Source: Paenarthrobacter aurescens TC1 (GTDB lineage Bacteria; Actinomycetota; Actinomycetes; Actinomycetales; Micrococcaceae). From it: DNA of 64,000 bases. Position 1 is the stretch's first letter. Each line of letters starts with the position of its first letter. The stretch is from positions 868,001 through 932,000 of the forward strand of contig CP000474.1 in assembly GCA_000014925.1 (NCBI GenBank), written 5' to 3'. The notes beneath the pieces are model-generated. The model searched no databases, was not told the DNA's origin, and saw nothing but the letters and a program-made list of their open reading frames with translations. The position numbers and the translations under genes were made by a program. Below are positions 17,264 through 25,255 of the stretch, piece after piece.

Positions 17264-20200
17264 CTAGCCCCTCAGGCACCTCTGGTACTCCAACCAGGCA
17301 AAGCCGTACCGGATCCATCCCACGATGTCGTACCACTTGGACGGCTTGACGGGTGCGGTGCACTGCGGCGGGTTGGTGCCGCTTTCCGCCACGTTCACCA
17401 GCGTTTTCACCACGGTTCCGCTCTCGACGGCGGTCAGCACCAACGTGCCGGTGCCTGCAGCTGCCGCGGCGGGAACCTTGAGGTCCACCGTGGCGGTGCC
17501 CGCGGTCACCGGGACCGAACCGAGTGCCGATTCCGAGCCCTTGCCATCGACGAACACTGCATTCAGCGTTGCGTTGGCCGGGCTGCCGATGGAGGTGAGG
17601 TTCAGCTTGGAGATGGCCAGCGTAATGGACTCTCCGGCCTTGACCTCAGCCGCCGTGGAGTTGGCCACGGCAACGGAACGGCGTGCGAAGTCGGGCGAAA
17701 CAGGGTTGTGCTCGCGCAGGTACTTGATCCACGCATCGCGGTCCACCAAGCCCGTGTCTTTGGTGTTGGTCCCTTCCTTGAAGACCCGGAAGTTGTCACC
17801 GCCGGTAGCCAGGAAGCTGAACGTCCCGATCCTGTACTGCTTGGCAGGATCGAGCACAGCACCGTTCACCCAGATGCCGGTGATGCGGTCACCTGCGGCG
17901 CGGGCGGCGTCGTAGGTGTAGTTGACGTTCTTGGACACGCCCAGCTGCTGGTAGGGGCGGCTGGGAATGGTGCCGTCGGAGTTGGTCTGCCACTGCTGCT
18001 CCAGGAGCGTCTTGAACTGAGCGCCGGTCAGCGACGTGGTCCAGAGATTGTTCACGAACGGCAGGACCGCGTTGGCCTCGGCGTAGGTGATGGTCCCGTC
18101 CGGTGCGTAGTACAGCTCATTACGCAGGCCTCCGGGGTTCACGACGCCGATCTCCGCCGCACCCAGTTCGGGAGCCTTGAGTGTATCCACCAGGGAGTCC
18201 GCCACCAGGTTGCCGAGCGTGGATTCGTTCGCGCGATCGTCCCGCTTGGGGGCGCCGCCGGCGGGATCCGGGGTGAAGGCCGTGGTGATATCAGCTGTCA
18301 CCGCGCCTACCGGCTGGTTGCCGATCTCGGCAGCCTGGGCGAGGGCCTTGTCCACGATGGTTTTCACTGCCGCCACACGCGGGTAGGTGGCAACGAGGCT
18401 TTCAGCGGTCTCGGTAGTCCGGTCCACGATGGCGGCCTTGTAAGAGGTCACGGACTTGCTTGCGGTGTCCACTGTGAGGGTCACGCTGCCCACGTTCTCG
18501 CCGTAGTTGCCAGTCTGCACAATGGGGCGGGTCTTGCCGGTGGGCTGGCCGTTGGCGTCCAGGATCGGAGCGTCCCAGGCGTATTCCTTGTGCGTGTGTC
18601 CTGTGAAGATCGCGGCGACGTCGGGAGTGGTTTCGTTGACCAGCTTGGCGAACGGCCCGCCGGCTGCAACTTCCTGCTCCAACGTGGCGCCCTCGGGTGT
18701 TCCGGAAGCAGCGCCGTCGTGGTTTTCCACGATGATGAGGTCTGCCAGGTTGTCGGCCTTGATCTTCGCGGCAACCCGGTTGATGGCTTCCACAGGATCG
18801 CCGAACTCCAGATCCGCGATTCCGGCCGGGGTCACCAGGGACGGAACTTCCTGCGTGACAGTACCGATCACTGCTACCCGCATGCCGTTCATGTCCATCA
18901 CCTTGTACTCCGGCAGGACCGGGGTGCTGGTGCCCTTCTGGTAGACGTTCGCGCCCAGGTAGGCGAACTTCGCGTTGGTACCTCCAGCTGTGACGCGGTC
19001 GCGCAGGTCCGCCCAACCGCCGTCGAACTCGTGGTTGCCTACAGCGGAAGCCTGCAATTCGAGCGCGTTCAAGACGTCGATGGTGGGTTGGTCCTTCGCC
19101 ACCGAAGAAGCGAAGAGGGAAGCACCGATGTTGTCACCGGCCGAAATGAAGGCCGTAGCGCCGGGAGCAGCTGCAGCGCGGAGCTTTTCCACCGTTCCGG
19201 CGAACAGGACGGTGTTTGAGTCGATCCGCCCGTGGAAGTCGTTGATACCCAGGAACTGCAGGTCGACGGTTGCCGGTTGGTCCGCAGTCAGGTTCAGGCC
19301 CACCACCACAGGATCGTGGTCACTGGCCCGGAACTCGTCCTGGGCATAGTAGTTGGTCACATTGTTGTTATACCTGCTGTACTCCAGCGCGACGGACTCC
19401 ACGGAGTTGATGTTCCAGATGTCTGTTCCGGTCACCACCTTGTGGGCGGCAGGAGAAGCGAGGATGTGGTCCAGCGAGCCAACCATGCCTCCGAAGAGGT
19501 ACGAGTGCTTGCCTGTACCCACCTCAAGGTCGGTGTAACCGGCGCCGGTGAGGACGTTGATGGGATCTTCCTTGGCGTAGGCGTTGAAGTCGCCGATCAG
19601 GAAGACCTTGTCCGTGCCCTTGGACGCCTGGAGGTCCTTGGAGAAGGCGAGCAGGGATTCAGCCTGCTTTGTGCGTGCGATGTTCGACGCGCCCTGGCCC
19701 TTGTCCGTGTCATCCGGGGTCGCGGCGGAGCCCTTGGACTTGAAGTGGTTCACGATCGCGATGAACTTTTTGTCATCGTCCCCGCCAACCGGCTTGAAGA
19801 GCTGCGCGAGGGGCTTGCGGGCACTTGCGAAGGCCACGGTGTCGTTGTGGATGATGGACTCGCCCACGGGCTCGGCCGCTGCCTTCTTGTAGATGAATGC
19901 TGTGCGGATCATGTCCTCGTCGCTCAGCGGGGGAGCGTTGGCGGGTGTGCGCACGTAGTCCCAAACACCGGGTGTCTTGACGTTGAGGGCATCCACCAGC
20001 TTGGACAAGGCGTCGTCGCGGTTCTTGCCGAACTGCGCCGAGTTCTCGATCTCTTCAAGGGATACGACGTCGGCGCCGGACTTGGTGATGGCGGCAACGA
20101 TCTTGCTCTGCTGGCGCTCGAAGTTCTCCGCGTTGGCAGCACCGCGGGCGTTGCAGCCTTCCTTGACCGTGATCGGGTTGCCCTCGCGGTCGGTGTAGAA

Positions 20201-21793
20201 GACGCAGCCGGCCAGCTGGTCACCGGTGGTGGGGAAGTAGTTCAGCACGTTGAAGGAAGCCAGCTTGAGGTTGCCCCCCACGTCGGCGGCACCTTCTGGC
20301 CGGGAGGCGGTGAAGCTCGCCGGCTGGACAGAGTCAGCGTTGGCCGGGCTCAGCGCAGTCAGGGGCTGGAACTTCCAGGAGTTGTTGCCGTAGCCCAGGA
20401 TGACGTCAGTCCGGAACTGCGCCGGGGAACCGACGCGGACAGGATCGGACGTGGTCAGGTAGGGCAATTGCTGGGCCTTGGTGGTGGCGTCCTTCAAGAA
20501 GTTGGTGGACGCACCGTCGTCGAGCTTGATCCCGCGCAGCGCGTTGTCCGCTACCACAGCGGCATACTCCGGCGAACCGTAGGTGGCTACCGCCGTCGGC
20601 TGTACCAAAGGCGATGTGCCGGCCGCGAGGCCGATCTCGCCGTACTGGTTCAGGGAGTAGTTGTCCGTGACCGTAAAGTCACCTTGCGGGGCCAGGAGCA
20701 TGCCTTCCAGGCTTTCCCGGGCGGCCTCATTGGCTGGCAGCGTGAACGGCGTGGACTTAACCTCCGGCGCGGCTTCGGGCAGCTTCTTCAACCCCGCCGC
20801 CTCAACGGTCAGCTGGGTTTGGCTGGCGAATTCGCTGACCACACCGGTGAGCTGCACGTAGTCGCCCGGTTGGACCGTTGGCGCCGTCGACGGCGAATAG
20901 ACGAACAAAGCGTCCGACGCCGTCCTGGCCGCCCCCGCGTTGTCCCCGCCACTTCCGGCGGTTTGGACGTAGTAGCCGTTGAAACCGCCGGTCGCATAGA
21001 CAGCGGTGACCTTGCCGCTGGTTGTCACGGTGCTGCCAACAAACGGGCTGGCTGTACCGGTTCCTTGAATCTCGGCGATGGTCTTGACCCCGGGCTCGGG
21101 CTGGGGGTCGACGGGCGGGGTTCCGCTGCCGTTGGAGGCGGTGGGGGTGATGGTGGCGCTGAGGCTGAAATCCGCCGCGTTGGAGTCGGTGTCCGCACCA
21201 TTGGTGCGGTTGAGGCTCTTAACGTCCGAGTTGACGGTGGGTGCGGTGGCAACGGCGGTCTCAAAGGTGTTGGAGGTGCCGTAGCCCAGGAGGTCAGCGA
21301 TGGCTGCGTTGCCCGTCACCGACCCCGTCGGAAGGGGAGCGACGGCAGTGGCCTGCTTGGCCAGGATCAGCGTCCCGGTAGTTCCGCTGGGGTTCAGCGT
21401 GCCGGCTGCCTGGACATCGGCTTTGGGTAGTTCCGGCGCCGTGGACGTTCCGCTGTTGGTGGCGCCTTGGATCAGGAAATATCCCTTCGCGGGGATGCTG
21501 CCGGTCAGGGGCGTGATCCCCGTGGGCGCTGTGCTGGTAGTGGCAGACCGGTACTGCAGCGACCAGCCCGCCAGGCTGACCGGTGCGTCCGAGGAATTGT
21601 AAAGCTCCACGAACTTGTTCTTGAAGGCCGCACCGTTGCTGCCACCGCTGAGGTAGGCCTCGTTGATCACCACGGGCGATGCGCCGGCTGCGAGCTCATC
21701 AGCTGCAAAGGCCGGTACTGCCGTCAGCGGGGCGGTAATCAGCCCAGCCGACAGGACAGTGCCCGCCAAGGATTTCCAATGCATAAATTTCAT
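17264..21793 (-). CDS. Large secreted bifunctional nuclease / 5'-nucleotidase (ExeM/NucH-like plus UshA-like)
   Basis: A 1,509-residue exported protein. Signal peptide 1-31 (MKFMHWKSLAG...AVPAFAA). Then come: lamin-tail domain (about 38-150, INEAYLSGGSNGA); OB-fold region (about 235-350); endonuclease/exonuclease/phosphatase domain (about 505-835) with SFNVLNYF, LEEIEN, VNHFKSKG, GDFNAYAKEDP and SDHDPVV; calcineurin-type metallophosphatase (about 848-1110) with GINDFHGR, SAGDNIGAS, GNHEFDGG and GHTHKEY; and a 5'-nucleotidase C-terminal domain (about 1150-1340). An Ig-like stretch and a tail ending YQRCLRG follow; no LPXTG motif. It probably degrades extracellular DNA and releases phosphate and nucleosides. 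The ribosome site before ATG 21793 is weak; an ATG three codons later is possible. Confidence 0.92.
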   Translation of the reverse strand: MKFMHWKSLAGTVLSAGLITAPLTAVPAFAADELAAGASPVVINEAYLSGGSNGAAFKNKFVELYNSSDAPVSLAGWSLQYRSATTSTAPTGITPLTGSIPAKGYFLIQGATNSGTSTAPELPKADVQAAGTLNPSGTTGTLILAKQATAVAPLPTGSVTGNAAIADLLGYGTSNTFETAVATAPTVNSDVKSLNRTNGADTDSNAADFSLSATITPTASNGSGTPPVDPQPEPGVKTIAEIQGTGTASPFVGSTVTTSGKVTAVYATGGFNGYYVQTAGSGGDNAGAARTASDALFVYSPSTAPTVQPGDYVQLTGVVSEFASQTQLTVEAAGLKKLPEAAPEVKSTPFTLPANEAARESLEGMLLAPQGDFTVTDNYSLNQYGEIGLAAGTSPLVQPTAVATYGSPEYAAVVADNALRGIKLDDGASTNFLKDATTKAQQLPYLTTSDPVRVGSPAQFRTDVILGYGNNSWKFQPLTALSPANADSVQPASFTASRPEGAADVGGNLKLASFNVLNYFPTTGDQLAGCVFYTDREGNPITVKEGCNARGAANAENFERQQSKIVAAITKSGADVVSLEEIENSAQFGKNRDDALSKLVDALNVKTPGVWDYVRTPANAPPLSDEDMIRTAFIYKKAAAEPVGESIIHNDTVAFASARKPLAQLFKPVGGDDDKKFIAIVNHFKSKGSAATPDDTDKGQGASNIARTKQAESLLAFSKDLQASKGTDKVFLIGDFNAYAKEDPINVLTGAGYTDLEVGTGKHSYLFGGMVGSLDHILASPAAHKVVTGTDIWNINSVESVALEYSRYNNNVTNYYAQDEFRASDHDPVVVGLNLTADQPATVDLQFLGINDFHGRIDSNTVLFAGTVEKLRAAAAPGATAFISAGDNIGASLFASSVAKDQPTIDVLNALELQASAVGNHEFDGGWADLRDRVTAGGTNAKFAYLGANVYQKGTSTPVLPEYKVMDMNGMRVAVIGTVTQEVPSLVTPAGIADLEFGDPVEAINRVAAKIKADNLADLIIVENHDGAASGTPEGATLEQEVAAGGPFAKLVNETTPDVAAIFTGHTHKEYAWDAPILDANGQPTGKTRPIVQTGNYGENVGSVTLTVDTASKSVTSYKAAIVDRTTETAESLVATYPRVAAVKTIVDKALAQAAEIGNQPVGAVTADITTAFTPDPAGGAPKRDDRANESTLGNLVADSLVDTLKAPELGAAEIGVVNPGGLRNELYYAPDGTITYAEANAVLPFVNNLWTTSLTGAQFKTLLEQQWQTNSDGTIPSRPYQQLGVSKNVNYTYDAARAAGDRITGIWVNGAVLDPAKQYRIGTFSFLATGGDNFRVFKEGTNTKDTGLVDRDAWIKYLREHNPVSPDFARRSVAVANSTAAEVKAGESITLAISKLNLTSIGSPANATLNAVFVDGKGSESALGSVPVTAGTATVDLKVPAAAAAGTGTLVLTAVESGTVVKTLVNVAESGTNPPQCTAPVKPSKWYDIVGWIRYGFAWLEYQRCLRG

Positions 21794-21983
21794 CCGCTTG
21801 AACTTTCATCAGTGAGCCCTGTGGAGCTCCATGAATGGCGCCCACTGTCTTGTGAAGTGGGCGAGTGCCGGAAGTTACTCCCGGGTAAAGCTGCCTCGGA
21901 CCTAGCTGAACACGAACGGATGAATGGAGGGTTGACCTGGGGTCAACGATGAGGGACCGTGCAACGGCCCAATAGCCCGACGA

Positions 21984-22769
21984 CTAGGCGGTCTGGCCCA
22001 AGTCCTGGATCACCTTGAAAACGGCGCCGGTGGGGTCCGATAACGTGGCCAAGCGCCCGAAGGGTGTGTCCTCGGCGGGCTGCATAATGGTGGCACCGAG
22101 GGACGCGGCTCGCTCAGCAGTGGCGTCCGTGTCTTCCACCGCGAAATACACACTCCACATGGAGGGGACCTGCTCGGGCAGGAAACCGGAGGCATCCATG
22201 ATGCCCGCCTTGGCGTCGTCACCGGCACCCAGGGTTGTGTATCGGAATTCCGGAGTGTCGCTCATGACCTCCGTGTCCCAGCCGAAGACCTTCTGGTAGA
22301 AAGTGACCGCGGACTCGTAGTCCTTGGAAAGCAGTTCATGCCAGGCGGGAGCTCCGGCCTCAGCCGCCACCTCATAGCCCTTCATTTCACCGAACTGCCA
22401 GGCGCCGATTGCGGCGCCTGAGGCATCCCCGTACATGGCCATGCTGCCTTGCTCGGGGACCTCCATGGGTTCCATGAGCACCCGGCCGCCGTTGGCGGCA
22501 GCGGCCTCGGTGGTTGCTTTGATGTCGTCGGTGCGAAGGTAGGTGGACCAAACGTCCGGCATGGCCCCCATGTCCGCCTGCTTCTCCATGATGCCCGCAA
22601 CCATCCGGCCATTCTTGGAAGCCGTGATGTAGCCGCCGTACTTTTCCTGGTCTCCGGTTTCATAGGTCCAGCCGAAAAGTGCCGTGTAAAAGGCCTTGGC
22701 CTTCTCCGTATCGGACGTCACAAGGTCGATCCAGCAGGGGGAACCGGGAGTGATGTCAGGCTTGGGCAT
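21984..22769 (-). CDS. VOC family protein with two glyoxalase-like domains
   Basis: A 261-residue soluble protein made of two tandem vicinal-oxygen-chelate modules, about 8-125 (SPCWIDLVTSDTEKAKAFYTALFGW) and 138-258 (APAWHELLSKDYESAVTFYQKVFGW). The repeat suggests an internal duplication that forms one metal or ligand cavity. Related actinobacterial proteins are annotated as glyoxalase/bleomycin-resistance-like or hydroxylase-like, but no substrate is assignable. ATG 22769 (MPKPDITPG) has ACAGGAGCC upstream, so the 25 codons above it are excluded. Confidence 0.88.
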   Translation of the reverse strand: MPKPDITPGSPCWIDLVTSDTEKAKAFYTALFGWTYETGDQEKYGGYITASKNGRMVAGIMEKQADMGAMPDVWSTYLRTDDIKATTEAAAANGGRVLMEPMEVPEQGSMAMYGDASGAAIGAWQFGEMKGYEVAAEAGAPAWHELLSKDYESAVTFYQKVFGWDTEVMSDTPEFRYTTLGAGDDAKAGIMDASGFLPEQVPSMWSVYFAVEDTDATAERAASLGATIMQPAEDTPFGRLATLSDPTGAVFKVIQDLGQTA

Positions 22770-22921
22770 GGGTAAGGCTCCTGTGGTTGTGCCGCGGCCA
22801 AAACTGCGGCTGATGTCTGTGTGGTGTGGAGACAGACAGAACACTATGCGGGGCCTCTGACAGTTTCAATGATCTTCCGGTTGTGAGTTATCAGTTCCGC
22901 ACGGGAACCCTGGCTCAGACG

Positions 22922-22953
22922 CAAGAATGCCCCGGGTCCTGGGACCCGGGGCA
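22922..22953 (-). terminator. Intrinsic terminator of tRNA-Ser(UGA)
   Basis: A GC-rich stem of about 11 bp (22928-22939 with 22942-22953) is followed on the minus strand by TTCTTGC. It lies just past the tRNA 3' end. Confidence 0.75.
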
Positions 22954-22962
22954 CCTCATTCG

Positions 22963-23050
22963 CGGAAGGTAAGGGATTTGAACCCTTGGTACGGGGTTAC
23001 CGCACACTGGTTTTCAAGACCAGCTCCTTAGGCCGCTCGGACAACCTTCC
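22963..23050 (-). tRNA. tRNA-Ser (anticodon UGA)
   Basis: An 88-base class II tRNA on the minus strand. It has acceptor GGAAGGT/ACCTTCC, discriminator G, anticodon stem CTGGT/ACCAG-type around loop CTTGAAA (anticodon UGA), a long variable arm and a T arm with GGTTCAAATCC. Confidence 0.95.
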
Positions 23051-23151
23051 TCGCCTAGTAGTGTTTCATAGGGAGTTGGCTGTTCCAAAACATCACGTCT
23101 TCCGGCCCCTGCCCCGGGGTCTGGAGACAAGCAAGAAACCGGGAGTTCGTC

Positions 23152-24135
23152 ATGAAAGCCGTCTACATCTCAGAGCCAGGCGGGCCCGAAGTCCTCGAAA
23201 TCCGCGAGGTCCCCTCTCCGGTGCCCGGCGAGGGCGAGGTGCTGATCGACGTCGTGGCTGCGGGCCTGAACCGTGCGGACGTCCAGCAGCGGCGTGGCTT
23301 CTATCCGCCGCCCCCGGGCGCCTCGGAAGTTCCTGGCTTGGAGGTCTCCGGCCGCATCGCCGCTTTCGGCCCCGGCGTCACCAAGGCATTCTCTGTGGGG
23401 GACAAAGTAGTGGCACTGTTGTCCGGCGGTGGCTACGCCCAGCAGGTCGCAGTCCCGGCGGAGCAGGTTCTCCGGATTCCCGACGGCGTGGACCTGATAA
23501 CAGCGGCCTCGCTGCCCGAAGTTGCGGCCACGGTGTACTCGAACCTGATCATGACCGCTCAGCTGCAACCCGGCGAGACCGTGCTCATCCACGGTGCAAC
23601 CGGCGGCATCGGCACCATGGCCATCCAACTGGCCAAGGCCTATGGCGCAAAGGTGGCAACCACGGCGGGCACTGACGAGAAAGTGGGTACCGCCAAGGCC
23701 TTCCTGGGTGCCGATATCGCCATCAACTACACCGAAGAGGATTTTGCTGAAAGCCTCAAGGCGCATAACGGAGGCAAAGGCGCGGACGTGATCCTCGACG
23801 TCGTGGGTGCCAAATACCTGCAACAGAACATCGAGGCGCTCGCCGACTACGGACGACTCATCGTCATCGGCCTGCAAGGTGGTACCAAAGCTGAGATTAA
23901 CCTCGGCCAGCTCCTCAGCAAACGGGCTGCCGTCATCGGAACAGCCCTCCGGCCGCGACCGGTTACTGAAAAGGGAATCATCATGTCCGCCGTGCGTGAG
24001 TCGGTGTGGCCCATGCTCACCGATGGCCGGATCAAGCCCCTTGTGGCCAAGTCCTTCCCCTTGGATCAAGTCCGGGAAGCGCATGAATACTTTGACTCCG
24101 GCGAGCACGTGGGCAAAGTCCTCCTGCTCCTCTGA
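23152..24135 (+). CDS. NAD(P)H:quinone oxidoreductase, zinc-independent MDR family
   Basis: A 327-residue medium-chain dehydrogenase/reductase of the QOR/PIG3 type. It has an N-terminal GroES-like domain (AGLNRADVQQRRGFYPPPPGAS, about 38-60) without zinc ligands, and a Rossmann fold with HGATGGIGTMAIQLAKA (about 144-162). These enzymes reduce quinones with NADPH. ATG 23152 follows CCGGGAGTTCGTC. A PadR regulator starts 30 bases downstream and is probably cotranscribed, suggesting stress- or ligand-responsive expression. Confidence 0.9.
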   Translation: MKAVYISEPGGPEVLEIREVPSPVPGEGEVLIDVVAAGLNRADVQQRRGFYPPPPGASEVPGLEVSGRIAAFGPGVTKAFSVGDKVVALLSGGGYAQQVAVPAEQVLRIPDGVDLITAASLPEVAATVYSNLIMTAQLQPGETVLIHGATGGIGTMAIQLAKAYGAKVATTAGTDEKVGTAKAFLGADIAINYTEEDFAESLKAHNGGKGADVILDVVGAKYLQQNIEALADYGRLIVIGLQGGTKAEINLGQLLSKRAAVIGTALRPRPVTEKGIIMSAVRESVWPMLTDGRIKPLVAKSFPLDQVREAHEYFDSGEHVGKVLLLL

Positions 24136-24165
24136 ATCGTCCAACCAACCGCAGCGAGGAGCCTC

Positions 24166-24705
24166 ATGTCCATCCGGCACAGCTTGCTGGCCCTGCTTCA
24201 GGACCAGCCCCGGTACGGCTATGAGCTGCGCGTCGAATTCGAGGACAGGACCGGGGCAGCCTGGCCGTTGAACATCGGCCAGGTGTACACAACGCTGGAC
24301 CGGCTGGAGCGCGACGGCCTGGTCAGCAAAGACGGCGACGACGGCGGCGGGCACGTCGTGTACAGCATCACCGACGCCGGGGCTGAGGAAGTCGAAGCGT
24401 GGTTCGCCGGCGCAGTGGACCGAGGCAATCCTCCACGAAACGAAATTGCCATCAAGTTGGCGCTCGCGGTGTCGCTTCCGGACGTGGATACCTCTGCGGT
24501 GATCCAGTCCCAACGGGAAGTCTCGGTCAAGGCTCTGCAGGAACATACGCAGGCGAGAAAGGCGGTCTCCGCCAACCAACGATCGTCGGATACCGCCTGG
24601 CTCCTGGTGCTCGATTCACTGATTTTCCAGGCCGAAGCGGAAGTTCGATGGTTGGATCTCTGCGAGGCGCGCATGGTGCAAGTTCAGCGCCGGCCGGGAG
24701 AGTGA
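24166..24705 (+). CDS. PadR-family transcriptional regulator
   Basis: A 179-residue regulator. The N-terminal winged helix (about 1-80) shows the PadR pattern YGYELRVEF, then NIGQVYTTLDRLERDGLV. A C-terminal helical dimerisation domain of the PadR-s2 type follows (about 95-175). The ATG follows GCGAGGAGCCTC. In actinobacteria such genes commonly sit before an ABC efflux pair; here only a permease-like remnant follows, so it may have lost its original target. Confidence 0.9.
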   Translation: MSIRHSLLALLQDQPRYGYELRVEFEDRTGAAWPLNIGQVYTTLDRLERDGLVSKDGDDGGGHVVYSITDAGAEEVEAWFAGAVDRGNPPRNEIAIKLALAVSLPDVDTSAVIQSQREVSVKALQEHTQARKAVSANQRSSDTAWLLVLDSLIFQAEAEVRWLDLCEARMVQVQRRPGE

Positions 24706-24706
24706 A

Positions 24707-25072
24707 CTGACTCCGCTTGATGCGGGCGGGTGCCAGACCCGTTCGGCCAATACCGGTGGTTTTGGTCTTCTTGGAGGAGCCCGTAGGCGTCTTGAATACG
24801 CGTCGTCGCTCCATGCCGGAGTCTCCAGGCGCGACCTCACCCTCATCACACTGGTTGAGGCAGGCATATGGTCCAGCGCCGGTGGACTGGCCGCCTCAGC
24901 AGGCGTCCTCCTGGCAGCACGTTTTGGTGCGCCGATGATCGCCACCGCACTCTACGGCCAAATCCTCACCATAGGACTTGCAGGCACCCTCGGGGTCACC
25001 ACAGGAAGCCTCCTCGCTGCCACTCTCAGCCGCGAATCCCGGCTCTTCAAATATTTCAAGGAACGGAACTAG
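24707..25072 (+). pseudogene. Remnant of an FtsX-like ABC transporter permease (C-terminal part)
   Basis: An open frame of about 120 codons without a usable start runs to the TAG at 25070-25072. From about 24780 it encodes RRRLEYASSLHAGVSRRDL, a hydrophobic stretch (LAASAGVLLAARF), a second one (ILTIGLAGTLGVTTGSLLAATL) and ends SRLFKYFKERN. This looks like the final two membrane segments of an FtsX-type permease. The ATPase and most of the permease are missing. The position just after a PadR gene fits a decayed PadR-ABC operon. The assignment rests on pattern only. Confidence 0.5.
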
Positions 25073-25255
25073 GCACATGGTCGCATCGGCGAGCAGGGTT
25101 GGCCGTTCGTCGCACCCTCGCCGCCGTTCGGCGCCGGATGTATGATGCTCCGGTGCGTTCCACATTGCACCAGTAACCTCCTTGGTAGCATGCCGGTGAC
25201 GCGTGACTGCCAGGGCGGGCGTCCACGGCGGCAGAGCAGTTCTCAAGGAGGAGAT

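Noticed and set aside
17198..21430. Two long plus-strand ORFs (673 and 732 codons) opposite the secreted nuclease gene
   Set aside because: They are antisense shadows of a well-supported multidomain gene in GC-rich DNA. Their translations are Gly/Val/Arg/His-rich with no motifs.
25150..25175. GGTGC-N10-GCACC palindrome upstream of cstA
   Set aside because: The arms are short and GC-rich, do not match a known regulator, and may occur by chance.
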